Positions 1 through 7,428 of a stretch of 40,240 bases of DNA are shown in pieces; position 1 is the stretch's first letter, and each line of letters begins with the position of its first letter. Source of the DNA: Pollutimonas subterranea. Its GTDB lineage: Bacteria > Pseudomonadota > Gammaproteobacteria > Burkholderiales > Burkholderiaceae_B. The stretch covers positions 1-40,240 of the forward strand of contig NZ_PDNW01000026.1 of the NCBI RefSeq assembly GCF_002849655.1, read 5' to 3'. The translations under genes and the position numbers were made by a program. The notes beneath the pieces were generated by a model that was not told the DNA's origin, did no database searches, and saw only the letters and a list, made by a program, of their open reading frames with translations.

Positions 1-63
1 GCCGGCTTCGGCTTGTTTGAGGATCGCCATGATCTGGCTGTCGGTAAATCGGGATTGCTTCAT
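1..63 (-). CDS. IS3-family transposase OrfA, N-terminal fragment cut by the window edge
   Basis: Reading from the ATG at 63 down to 1 gives 21 residues beginning MKQSRFTDSQIMAILKQAE. This is the characteristic N-terminus of IS3-family OrfA proteins, where a small helix-turn-helix domain binds the IS ends. A purine-rich stretch (AAGGAAATT, minus strand, near 71-79) precedes the start and can act as ribosome binding site. The rest of OrfA and all of OrfB would lie left of the window. The N-terminus differs from that of the element at the right edge, so the two are different elements. Confidence 0.85.
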   Translation of the reverse strand, partial: MKQSRFTDSQIMAILKQAEAG

Positions 64-125
64 TGCTCGAATTTCCTTGTTGTGGAAATTCTACTTCAGC
101 TCACTGCGGTTCTATGGGGGGATTA
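1..125 (-). mobile_element. End of an IS3-family insertion sequence
   Basis: The minus strand carries the first codons of an IS3-family OrfA, and between that start codon and about position 125 lies a leader ending in a run of C residues (read on the minus strand), typical of an IS terminus. The element continues leftwards outside the window, so only its transposase-proximal end is present. The exact boundary is uncertain: no target duplication can be seen with one end missing, and I place it at 117-126. It lies about 40 bases downstream of the acyl-CoA dehydrogenase stop codon, so that gene is not damaged. Confidence 0.75.
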
Positions 126-166
126 CCTATCCTCTTCAGCTGGTGCTATTTCTTCGCCCGCGCCGC

Positions 167-1333
167 CTAATACGACTTAGGTAGTCCCAGCACCTTTTCC
201 GCAATAAAACACATGATCAACTGCGGACTCACCGGCGCGATCCGGGGGATAAAGCTCTCGCGCAAATACCGCTCGACATGGTATTCCTTCGCGTACCCCA
301 TGCCGCCCAGTGTCAGGATAGCCGTCTGGCATGCATTGAACGCCGCCTCGGCCGCCAGGTACTTGGCGGAGTTAGCGTACTCGCCACAAGGCAGGCCTTC
401 GTCGTAGAGATACGCCGCCTTCTGCACCATCAGGTCTGCGGCTTCCAGCTGCATCCATGCTTGTGCCAGCGGATGCTGTATGCCCTGGTTCTGGCCTATG
501 GCGCGTCCGAATACGCTGCGCTCTTTTGCGTATTCGACGGCGCGATCCAGGGCTGCACGGCCCAGGCCCACGGCCTCGGCGGCGATCAGGATGCGTTCGG
601 GATTCAGGCCGTGCAGGATGTACTTAAAACCTTCGCCTTCATCACCAATGCGATCGGCTACGGGGATACGCAGGCCGTCGATGAACAGCATATTCGAATC
701 CACGCACTTGCGGCCCATCTTTTCGATTTCGCGCACTTCGATCTTGCTGCGATCCAGGTCGGTATAGAACAGCGACAAGCCTTGCGTGGGTTTCTTCACT
801 TCCGACAGCGGCGTCGTGCGCGCCAGCAGCAGCATCTTGTTGGCGACTTGTGCCGTGGAGATCCAGATCTTTCGCCCGTGCACCACGTAATGATCGCCAT
901 CGCGCACAGCGCGAGTGGTCAGCTTGGTGGTGTCCAGGCCCGCATCGGGCTCGGTCACGGCAAAGCAAGCTTTGTGTTCGCCGCTGATGAGGGGAGGCAG
1001 CGCTTTGGCGCGTTGCTCGGGTGAGCCGAATACCACCACGGGGTTCAGGCCGAAAATATTCATGTGTACCGCGGATGCACCCGAGAATCCGGCGCCGGAG
1101 CGCGAAATCGTATGCATCATGAGCGCGGCTTCGGTCATGCCCAGACCCGATCCGCCGTACTCTTCGGGCATGGCAATGCCCAGCCAGCCGGCCTGTGCCA
1201 GATCGCGATGAAATTCATGTGGGTATTCGCCGTCGCGGTCGCGCTCCAGCCAATAGTCGTTGGGGTATTGCTCGCACAAGGCTTCCACCCCGGCGACCAA
1301 TGCCTTGCGATCCTCTGTCAATACGAAACTCAC
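167..1333 (-). CDS. Acyl-CoA dehydrogenase
   Basis: A 388-residue flavoprotein of normal family length that would oxidise an acyl-CoA to the 2,3-enoyl-CoA, passing electrons to electron-transfer flavoprotein. Family features visible are the FAVTEPDAG segment near residue 125, the R-SVFGRAIGQNQGIQ flavin-binding stretch near residue 270, and the C-terminal GGMGYAKEYHVERYLRES block whose Glu occupies the place of the catalytic base. The start is GTG at 1333, which overlaps the stop of the upstream CoA-transferase gene (GTGA), indicating translational coupling. It is the last gene of the operon with the CoA-transferase, Bug protein and cupin. The substrate cannot be told from sequence; activation by the neighbouring CoA-transferase followed by dehydrogenation is the natural reading. 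Confidence 0.93.
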   Translation of the reverse strand: MSFVLTEDRKALVAGVEALCEQYPNDYWLERDRDGEYPHEFHRDLAQAGWLGIAMPEEYGGSGLGMTEAALMMHTISRSGAGFSGASAVHMNIFGLNPVVVFGSPEQRAKALPPLISGEHKACFAVTEPDAGLDTTKLTTRAVRDGDHYVVHGRKIWISTAQVANKMLLLARTTPLSEVKKPTQGLSLFYTDLDRSKIEVREIEKMGRKCVDSNMLFIDGLRIPVADRIGDEGEGFKYILHGLNPERILIAAEAVGLGRAALDRAVEYAKERSVFGRAIGQNQGIQHPLAQAWMQLEAADLMVQKAAYLYDEGLPCGEYANSAKYLAAEAAFNACQTAILTLGGMGYAKEYHVERYLRESFIPRIAPVSPQLIMCFIAEKVLGLPKSY

Positions 1334-2562
1334 GATAGCTTCCCGTTGTTGGTTGTGCCTGTTGACGTGGGGTCCATCACTTTGTCGATGGCGGTTGTGG
1401 CCAGCCCCGCTTCACGCAGCACCTCTTCGGTGTGCTCGCCCAGGCGCGGTGCGTTGCGCCGTATGCTCAAGGGTGTTCTGGAATAATTGCCCACCGGCGC
1501 CGGCGACCGTATGGCGCCTTCGGACGGGTGTTGCAGGTCTTTCAGCATGCCGACCTGCTTCAGATGAGGATCGGCAATCAGGTCATCGACGCTGTACAGC
1601 GGCGCCGAGGGGATGTCGGCGTCGTTGAACGCCTGCAGCCAGTATTCGCTGGTGTTTGTCGCCAGGGTTTCGGACACGAAGCAATAGGCTTCATCAATAT
1701 GTCGGGCCCGGGCGGTATGGGTACTGAAGCGAGGGTCTTGCAGCAAGTCGCTGCGACCGATGATCTCGAAGAATCGGGCCCAGTGCTTGTCGTTGTAGAT
1801 CAGGACGCTGACATAACCGTTGGCGGTGGCATAGGGCCGACGGTACGACACCAGCAGGCGGGCGTAGCCGGTGGCGCCTTCGGACGGGCTGAAGGTTTCG
1901 CCGCCCAAGTGGTCGCCCAGCACCAGCTGCGCCATGGCTTCGAACATGGGAACTTCGATGGCTTGCCCCTGGCCCGAGGCACGGGCCTGGATGACGCCGG
2001 CCAGCATGGCGATGGCTACTTGCATGCCCACGGCGCGATCCGCCAGGGTCAGCGGCGCATACCGCGGGACGTCGCCCGAGTTCTGCTGATAAAGCGAGGC
2101 AATGGCGGTCATTCCCTGGATCAGGTCATCGTAGGCGGGCTTGCCGGCATACGGACCGTTGCTGCCAAAGCCGTAAGCGCCCACGTAGACCAGCTTGGGG
2201 TTGGCCTGTGCGACCTCTTCATAGCTCAAGCCCAGCCGGGCCATGGCCTGGGGGCGCACGTTATACAGCAACACATCGACGGTCTTGGCCAAATCCAGGC
2301 AGGCTTGCCGGCCTTCGGGGGTTTTCAGGTCCAGCACAATCGAGCGCTTGTTGCGGTTTAGGTGCAGGTAGATGGCGCCCATGCCGGGGTTGCGCATGGG
2401 GCCGACCGCGCGCATGTTGTCGCCTGTGGGCGACTCCAGCTTGATCACGTCGGCGCCCAGGTCGCCCAGAATTTGCGTGGCATAGGGCCCCATGACCACG
2501 GAGCTGAGGTCGAGGATACGTATACCCTCGAGCGGACCGGCGGAAGCTTGTGCTGTAGTCAC
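1330..2562 (-). CDS. Class III CoA-transferase (CaiB/BaiF family)
   Basis: A 410-residue protein that would move CoA between a donor acyl-CoA and a free carboxylic acid. The N-terminal GIRILDLSSVVMGPYATQIL block, the GADVIKLE motif and the central PAYDDLIQGMTA segment are typical; the first Asp of YDD is the expected nucleophile that forms the aspartyl-CoA anhydride. The likely start is GTG at 2562, only 10 bases after the Bug gene stop; no convincing Shine-Dalgarno is visible, so coupling to the upstream gene is likely. It overlaps the acyl-CoA dehydrogenase start by four bases. In this operon it probably activates the acid captured by the Bug protein; that is inference. Confidence 0.93.
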   Translation of the reverse strand: MTTAQASAGPLEGIRILDLSSVVMGPYATQILGDLGADVIKLESPTGDNMRAVGPMRNPGMGAIYLHLNRNKRSIVLDLKTPEGRQACLDLAKTVDVLLYNVRPQAMARLGLSYEEVAQANPKLVYVGAYGFGSNGPYAGKPAYDDLIQGMTAIASLYQQNSGDVPRYAPLTLADRAVGMQVAIAMLAGVIQARASGQGQAIEVPMFEAMAQLVLGDHLGGETFSPSEGATGYARLLVSYRRPYATANGYVSVLIYNDKHWARFFEIIGRSDLLQDPRFSTHTARARHIDEAYCFVSETLATNTSEYWLQAFNDADIPSAPLYSVDDLIADPHLKQVGMLKDLQHPSEGAIRSPAPVGNYSRTPLSIRRNAPRLGEHTEEVLREAGLATTAIDKVMDPTSTGTTNNGKLS

Positions 2563-2572
2563 ATCGTTACCA

Positions 2573-3583
2573 TTATTGTGGAGCGATTTTGGCAGCTTTG
2601 ATCAGGTCGCCCCAAAGCACGTACTGATCTTGCACGAAAGTGGAAAATTCTTCGGGCGTGCCGCTGAAGGCGTCGAAGCCCAGGTCGGCCAGGCGTTTCT
2701 TGGTGGCGGGATCGTTAACGATTTTATTGATGGCGGTATTCAGCACCTTCACGATCTCGGGTGACATGCCGGCCGGACCGAAATAGCCATTCCAGGAATT
2801 GATGTCGAAGTTGGGCACGCCCGCTTCTTCCATGGATGGCAAGTCGGGGACGAGATCACTGCGCTTGGCGGTGGATACGGCCATGGCGTGCAGGCGGCCG
2901 GACGTCACGAAAGGCATGCCCGACGTGAAATCGGTAAACATGAAATCGACTTGGCCGCCAACCAGGTCGGTCAAGGCTTGCGGCGTGCCTTTGTAGGGAA
3001 TGTGCAGGATATCTATGCCTGCTACCGCGCCTAGCGTGCCGCCGGCCACGATGCCGGTGCTGTTGCCGGTGGCGTAGGTAACGTTACCCGGGTTCGCCTT
3101 GGCGTAATCGACCAGTTCCTTCACCGTCTTGTATGGCCTGGACGGATTGGTGACCAACAGGAAGGGAAGATTGCCGCCACGTGCGATAGGGGTGAAGTCC
3201 TTGACCGGATCGTACGACACGTTCTTCATCAGCCATGGTGCGGCCGAGTGCGAGGTATTGGTCGTGACAAACAGGGTGTAGCCATCGGGCTTGGCCTTGG
3301 CCACGTAATTGGCGGCAATGGTGGCGTTGGCGCCCGGCTTGTTTTCCACGATGACGGTCTGGCCCAGCATTTTGCCGAGCTCATCGGCAAAGATGCGTCC
3401 GACGGCGTCGGTGCCCGATCCGGCGGGAAACGGAACGATCAGGTTGATGGGTTTTTCCGGATAAGCGGCCAAGGCGCTGGTGGCGCACAGCGCCAGGCCC
3501 AGCAAGGAAGTGCCCAGCACGCGCTTGGCGGAACGGGCGGCGGATACGCGGGGCGACGCGTTCAGGGTCGGGAATAATTTCAT
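2573..3583 (-). CDS. Bug/TctC-family periplasmic solute-binding protein
   Basis: A 336-residue secreted binding protein of the tripartite tricarboxylate receptor family, greatly expanded in Bordetella and its relatives. A basic N-terminus and a hydrophobic stretch ending ATSALA near residue 39 form a signal peptide. The mature part opens with the family pattern YPEKPINLIVPFPAGSGTD, and also shows VENKPGANATIAANYVAKA and the IPYKGTPQALTDLVGGQVD region. No TctA or TctB membrane components are encoded nearby, which is common for this family; it may use remote membrane partners or serve in sensing. Location directly upstream of the CoA-transferase suggests that its ligand is the acid degraded by this operon. 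Confidence 0.93.
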   Translation of the reverse strand: MKLFPTLNASPRVSAARSAKRVLGTSLLGLALCATSALAAYPEKPINLIVPFPAGSGTDAVGRIFADELGKMLGQTVIVENKPGANATIAANYVAKAKPDGYTLFVTTNTSHSAAPWLMKNVSYDPVKDFTPIARGGNLPFLLVTNPSRPYKTVKELVDYAKANPGNVTYATGNSTGIVAGGTLGAVAGIDILHIPYKGTPQALTDLVGGQVDFMFTDFTSGMPFVTSGRLHAMAVSTAKRSDLVPDLPSMEEAGVPNFDINSWNGYFGPAGMSPEIVKVLNTAINKIVNDPATKKRLADLGFDAFSGTPEEFSTFVQDQYVLWGDLIKAAKIAPQ

Positions 3584-3652
3584 GGTGGAGTCTCCGGTGC
3601 CGCGATCTGAATCAGCGGCTGTTGTTGTTTAGGGTGTGGGTGAATGTCGTGC

Positions 3653-4033
3653 TTAACGAATAACGCGATCGGGGTTTTCTTCGTAGGGCGGTGAGTAAAT
3701 AACAAGCAGGCGCGCGGGCTCTTCGCTGGTTACGGTGAAGACATGCTTCTTGTCTGGCGGAAAGTAGCAGCAGTCGCCGGGCAGCAATTCGCCACGTTCG
3801 CCTTCCACTTCGACGATGGCGGAACCCGACAGCAAGTAGCATACTTGCTCTATGCCGGGATGCGCATGCGGAAGCGCGCCCTGGTTTTTCTCGATGGTGC
3901 CGACCAGCACTTCAACGTGCTGCGCGCCCACGGTTTCGCGGCTGATGATGCGGCGATTGACGGTGCCGCTGTGATTGGCGGGGGAGTATCCCGCAACGTC
4001 CGATTCGCGGATGATCCAAGAGGGTTTAGGCAT
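3653..4033 (-). CDS. Small cupin-domain protein
   Basis: A 126-residue single-domain cupin. The two cupin motifs are visible: the first includes ALPHAHPGIEQVCYLLSG (two His and a Glu that would hold a metal), the second LLPGDCCYFPPDKKHVF with the third His. An open frame extends 18 codons further upstream to 4087, but the ATG at 4033 has a good ribosome binding site (CAGGAAAC about 8 bases upstream) and begins MPKPSWIIRES, so I choose it. It is the first gene of the minus-strand operon leading to the Bug protein. Its role is unknown; cupins in such operons are often small isomerases, dioxygenase-like enzymes or sensors. Confidence 0.85.
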   Translation of the reverse strand: MPKPSWIIRESDVAGYSPANHSGTVNRRIISRETVGAQHVEVLVGTIEKNQGALPHAHPGIEQVCYLLSGSAIVEVEGERGELLPGDCCYFPPDKKHVFTVTSEEPARLLVIYSPPYEENPDRVIR

Positions 4034-4201
4034 GATAATGTTTCCTGTATATGAAAAGAGTTTTACACACATGAAATATAGCCGCAACTAGGGTTTGCAC
4101 GGACTTCGGTCGAGCGATGACGTTCATGTGGCGTTAAAGCCGTGTAGCGCTGGCGCGAAGCCGGATATATACTGTGGTATCCACCATGTCAGGAGCCAGT
4201 G

Positions 4202-4462
4202 ATGAGCCAAACAGCCAAACTGTTCAGCAATGGTCGCAGCCAAGCCGTGCGTCTGCCGGCTGCTTATCGATTCGATACTAAGGAGGTCTTTATTCGTAAA
4301 GACCCGGAAACAGGCGACATAATCCTGTCCCGCAAGCCGGAAACGTGGAGCGATTTTTTCGACGCGATCAAAGACCTTGACGTTCCCGTTGACTTTCTCG
4401 ATGTGGATGAGCGCAGGCAAGATGTTTGCGACCGCGATCCATTCGATGAAGGAAAGCCATGA
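4202..4462 (+). CDS. vapB: VapB/VagC-type antitoxin
   Basis: An 86-residue antitoxin with an N-terminal AbrB/MazE-like swapped-hairpin DNA-binding domain (AKLFSNGRSQAVRLPAAYRF, about residues 5-24) and an acidic C-terminal tail (PVDFLDVDERRQDVCDRDPFDE) of the kind that wraps the cognate PIN toxin. The reading frame has a GTG at 4199, but the ATG at 4202 is placed properly behind AGGAG (4191-4195). It ends in a four-base ATGA overlap with the vapC start. The pair is expected to repress its own promoter just upstream. Confidence 0.93.
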   Translation: MSQTAKLFSNGRSQAVRLPAAYRFDTKEVFIRKDPETGDIILSRKPETWSDFFDAIKDLDVPVDFLDVDERRQDVCDRDPFDEGKP

Positions 4463-4881
4463 AGCGGTACATGCTCGATACAAACATGGTAAGTCACTTG
4501 ATAAAAGGGCATGAAGTCGTGGCCGGGGGCGTCGCGTCAATGCCAATGACGTCGTTATGTATTTCAGCGGTTACTGAAGGCGAGCTGCATTTCGGACTGG
4601 CAAAAAGACCCGAGGCCAAGCGCCTTCATAGGGCCGTTAACGAGCTTCTCAAGTGTGTCGATGTGCTTCCCTGGGACAGCGCCGTCGCGCAAACATATGG
4701 ACTCGTGCGGGCCGGCCCGGAAAGCCGCGGCAGGCCATTAGGATCGCTCGATATGATGATCGCAGCCCATGCTGTATGTACCGACTCCATACTGGTGACC
4801 AACGATTCTGCTTTTCATCAGGTGCCGCGCCTGAATGTCGAAGACTGGCTAAGGCCCGCCAACTACTCTTCCGACCGTTAG
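4459..4881 (+). CDS. vapC: VapC-type PIN-domain ribonuclease toxin
   Basis: A 140-residue PIN-domain toxin. The acidic residues that hold magnesium in this family are visible: Asp7 in YMLDTNMVSHLI, a Glu in VTEGELHFGLAKR (residues 40-42), Asp98 in GSLDMMIAAHA, and a final Asp in VTNDSAFH (residue 116). VapC proteins cut tRNA or rRNA when freed from VapB. The start ATG overlaps the vapB stop, and GGAAAG precedes it. The gene looks intact and of normal length. Together with the RES pair at 14.2-15.2 kb and the HigA orphan at 22.4 kb it marks a region rich in toxin-antitoxin genes. Confidence 0.94.
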   Translation: MKRYMLDTNMVSHLIKGHEVVAGGVASMPMTSLCISAVTEGELHFGLAKRPEAKRLHRAVNELLKCVDVLPWDSAVAQTYGLVRAGPESRGRPLGSLDMMIAAHAVCTDSILVTNDSAFHQVPRLNVEDWLRPANYSSDR

Positions 4882-4934
4882 CTGTGCTCGTCCAAGGGGC
4901 GTCCTTGATACTTTGGCTTCGCCCGCATCCAGCG

Positions 4935-5888
4935 TTACCGTAGCGTCTTCAGCCAGATATCGCGGACGTGCTGGAACTGTTTGCTTTCGCGGTTCAGCCA
5001 GTCTTCGATGATGCTTATGTTTTCCATGCCTTGGCTGGTGGAAATAAAGTAATAAGATGCTTTTGACCGAACCGGTGTGGCAAAAAAGGGCGCCAGGCGT
5101 CCCTTGATCAAATCGTCCAGCACCAGCGCCATTCGGCCCATGGCAACGCCTTGGCCGGTCAGGGCCGCAGTGACGGCCAACTGAGACAAATTAAAGAGTT
5201 GCCCGTCGTGCGTGGCTGGCACCGGTGAGCCCACCCCTTCCAGCCACGTATTCCACTCCGTATATTCTTCGGCTCTATCCCAAGGCATGGCGTCGTGCAG
5301 CATAAATGCGCTGGGTAAGTCAGCCGGTTTTTTTAGTTCCGGGTGGGCAGCCATGAAGGCCGGGCTGGCGACGGGGATCAGCCACTCGTCCAAAAGCTTT
5401 TCTGCGTACAGGTCGGAATAGCGGCCCAAATCGAAACGTATGCCGGCCTGAATGTGTTCCTGATCCATGCGGGATCGGTCCAGGGCTTGAAACTCGCCAT
5501 GGACCCGGACAGATAGTTCGGGGTTTTCCCTTAGTAGCTGTCCCAGCCGTGGTGTCAGCCATACCATCGCGAACGATGGCGAGCAGCTAAGGCTAAGGGC
5601 CTGGTTTCGTCCGCTTCCATGTATTTGTCCTAGCGCATCGTCCAGCACCTGGAATGACTGGCTGACTGCGATGGCCAGTCGGAGCCCTTCCTGCGAAAGC
5701 TCGAGATTACGCCGTGCGCGGTGGAATAGGGCCACTCCCAGGTGGTCTTCCAAACGCTTTACTTGCTGGCTGACGGAGCCCTGTGTCACATGCAATTCTG
5801 CAGCGGCCTTGGTGAAGCTGTTGTTGCGCGCGGCGGCATCAAAGCAGCGCAACCAGGTAAGCAGGGACGGTGAGAGCTTGTGTTTCAT
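4935..5888 (-). CDS. LysR-family regulator divergent from dsdA
   Basis: A 317-residue LysR-type regulator. The N-terminal winged helix-turn-helix (about residues 7-66) contains NSFTKAAAELHVTQGSVSQQVKRLE, closest in style to the GcvA subgroup; the remaining residues form the two-lobed effector-binding domain. It is transcribed divergently from the D-serine dehydratase gene with 125 bases between start codons, the classical arrangement for a LysR regulator controlling its neighbour and itself; a perfect palindrome overlaps its own start codon. The likely target is dsdA and perhaps the peptide transporter downstream; the effector could be D-serine or a peptide, which is inference. Confidence 0.92.
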   Translation of the reverse strand: MKHKLSPSLLTWLRCFDAAARNNSFTKAAAELHVTQGSVSQQVKRLEDHLGVALFHRARRNLELSQEGLRLAIAVSQSFQVLDDALGQIHGSGRNQALSLSCSPSFAMVWLTPRLGQLLRENPELSVRVHGEFQALDRSRMDQEHIQAGIRFDLGRYSDLYAEKLLDEWLIPVASPAFMAAHPELKKPADLPSAFMLHDAMPWDRAEEYTEWNTWLEGVGSPVPATHDGQLFNLSQLAVTAALTGQGVAMGRMALVLDDLIKGRLAPFFATPVRSKASYYFISTSQGMENISIIEDWLNRESKQFQHVRDIWLKTLR

Positions 5889-5901
5889 TAGTATTACTAA
5901 T
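5887..5901. promoter_or_regulatory. Perfect palindrome overlapping the LysR start codon, likely operator
   Basis: ATTAGTA-T-TACTAAT is a perfect 7+1+7 palindrome. It has the T-N11-A geometry of LysR binding sites (T at 5888, A at 5900) and overlaps the start codon of the minus-strand LysR gene. Its place suggests an autorepression site in the lysR-dsdA divergent region. A second, weaker inverted repeat (CCATA at 5956-5960, TATGG at 5980-5984) lies nearer dsdA and could be an activation site. Confidence 0.5.
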
Positions 5902-6013
5902 AAGGAAGTTAATATAAATGGCTTGCGGTATCAGTGTGCCACGGCCAGAATAAGTCCATAGACATGTCCATGTGATGAGTATGGATTAGGCGTAAATCTT
6001 AGGGAAAACACTG

Positions 6014-7360
6014 ATGCGTACTGATGGGCCACAACAAATAATGAAGTTGCCGCAGCTGTGGCTGAATCAGGATATAAACGTTTATCCGGACGCCGATTCG
6101 GATGCTCGCATTACTATAAGCAATGTAAAAGAAGCCGAGCTGCGTTTGGCCAGGTTTGCGCCTTTACTGATGGAGCTGTTTCCGGAACTGGTTGCCAGCC
6201 AGGGCATCATCGAGTCTGAATTGATCGAACTGCCGTCGATCGCCGGTATCGACAATATCAATGGCCGTTACGGAAAATTCTGGGACAAGGCGGATCATGC
6301 GCTGCCCATTGCCGGGTCCATCAAGGCAAGGGGCGGCATTCACGAAGTGCTTGAATTTGCCGAATCGCTGGCGCGCCGCCATGGCTTGCTGGACAGCTCG
6401 AACGACTATTGTCAGTTGTCATCCTCGACCAGCCGCTCCCTCTTTAGCCAGTACGAAGTGTCGGTCGGGTCTACCGGCAATCTGGGGCTGAGCATAGGCA
6501 TTATGTCGGCTGCCTTAGGCTTTCGCGCCACGGTGCATATGTCGGCCGAGGCCAAGCAATGGAAGAAAGACCGGCTGCGCCGCCATGGCGTCACCGTGGT
6601 GGAGTATTCCGGCGACTATGCCCAGGCCGTCGAGGCGGGGCGGCAGCGCGCCAGCGCTGATCCACACAGCTATTTCGTTGACGACGAGCAATCCCATTCC
6701 CTGTTCATGGGCTACGCAGTGGCTGCCTTCCGGCTGCAAGCGCAGCTCAAGTCCGCAAACGTCAAGGTCGATGCCGAGCATCCCTTGTTTGTTTACCTGC
6801 CTTGCGGCGTAGGGGGCGCGCCGGCTGGGGTCACCTTTGGCCTTAAACATATCTTCGGTAAAGCGGTGCATTGCTTTTTTGTCGAGCCCACCACTTCGCC
6901 ATGCTTTCTGGCCCAAATGCAAAACCCTGACCGGCCCGGCATCACGGTCTACGACGTCGGACTCGATAACGTCACCGAAGCCGACGGCCTCGCCGTTCCG
7001 GCCGCATCCGCGCTGGCGATCAAGGAAATGCGCCCCTTGCTCTCGGGCATTGCGACCACCGCCGACGACACCCTGTTCGCCGACCTGGCCTGGCTGCATG
7101 ACCAGGAGAATATCCGCATCGAACCGTCCGCCGCCGCGGCATTCAGCGGGCCGCGCATGGTGTTGGGAAGTGAAGCCGGGCGGTCTTACCTGAGCCAGCA
7201 AGGCCTGCTGCCACATATGCAGCAGGCCAATCACATTGTCTGGACCACCGGCGGACTGTTCGTGCCGGATGACGAATATGCCGGCTTCCTCGACCGCGGC
7301 AGAAGCGTGATTCGCAAACAGGCCAAGCCCCAGGCCCACCCCGGTGTCAACAACAGTTAG
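6014..7360 (+). CDS. dsdA: D-serine dehydratase (D-serine ammonia-lyase)
   Basis: A 448-residue PLP enzyme that converts D-serine to pyruvate and ammonia in the cytoplasm. It follows the E. coli DsdA pattern closely: SQGIIESEL near residue 63, the PLP lysine in GSIKARGGIHEVL (Lys104), GSTGNLGLSIGIMSAALGF near 151, KKDRLRRHGVTVVEY, the glycine-rich PLP phosphate loop PCGVGGAPAGVTFGLK, and the C-terminal WTTGG. The ATG at 6014 is preceded by AGGGA at a good distance. It is divergent from the LysR gene and 68 bases upstream of the peptide-transporter operon, so it may be co-transcribed with it. Its presence next to a peptide importer and M81 peptidase suggests that D-serine is released from imported peptides. 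Confidence 0.95.
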   Translation: MRTDGPQQIMKLPQLWLNQDINVYPDADSDARITISNVKEAELRLARFAPLLMELFPELVASQGIIESELIELPSIAGIDNINGRYGKFWDKADHALPIAGSIKARGGIHEVLEFAESLARRHGLLDSSNDYCQLSSSTSRSLFSQYEVSVGSTGNLGLSIGIMSAALGFRATVHMSAEAKQWKKDRLRRHGVTVVEYSGDYAQAVEAGRQRASADPHSYFVDDEQSHSLFMGYAVAAFRLQAQLKSANVKVDAEHPLFVYLPCGVGGAPAGVTFGLKHIFGKAVHCFFVEPTTSPCFLAQMQNPDRPGITVYDVGLDNVTEADGLAVPAASALAIKEMRPLLSGIATTADDTLFADLAWLHDQENIRIEPSAAAAFSGPRMVLGSEAGRSYLSQQGLLPHMQQANHIVWTTGGLFVPDDEYAGFLDRGRSVIRKQAKPQAHPGVNNS

Positions 7361-7428
7361 TCGTTTTCTTGTAGCGTCATACCGGCCTCTCGTCTGGCCA
7401 CTTTTCATCCACTAAAGCAAGGTAACCC

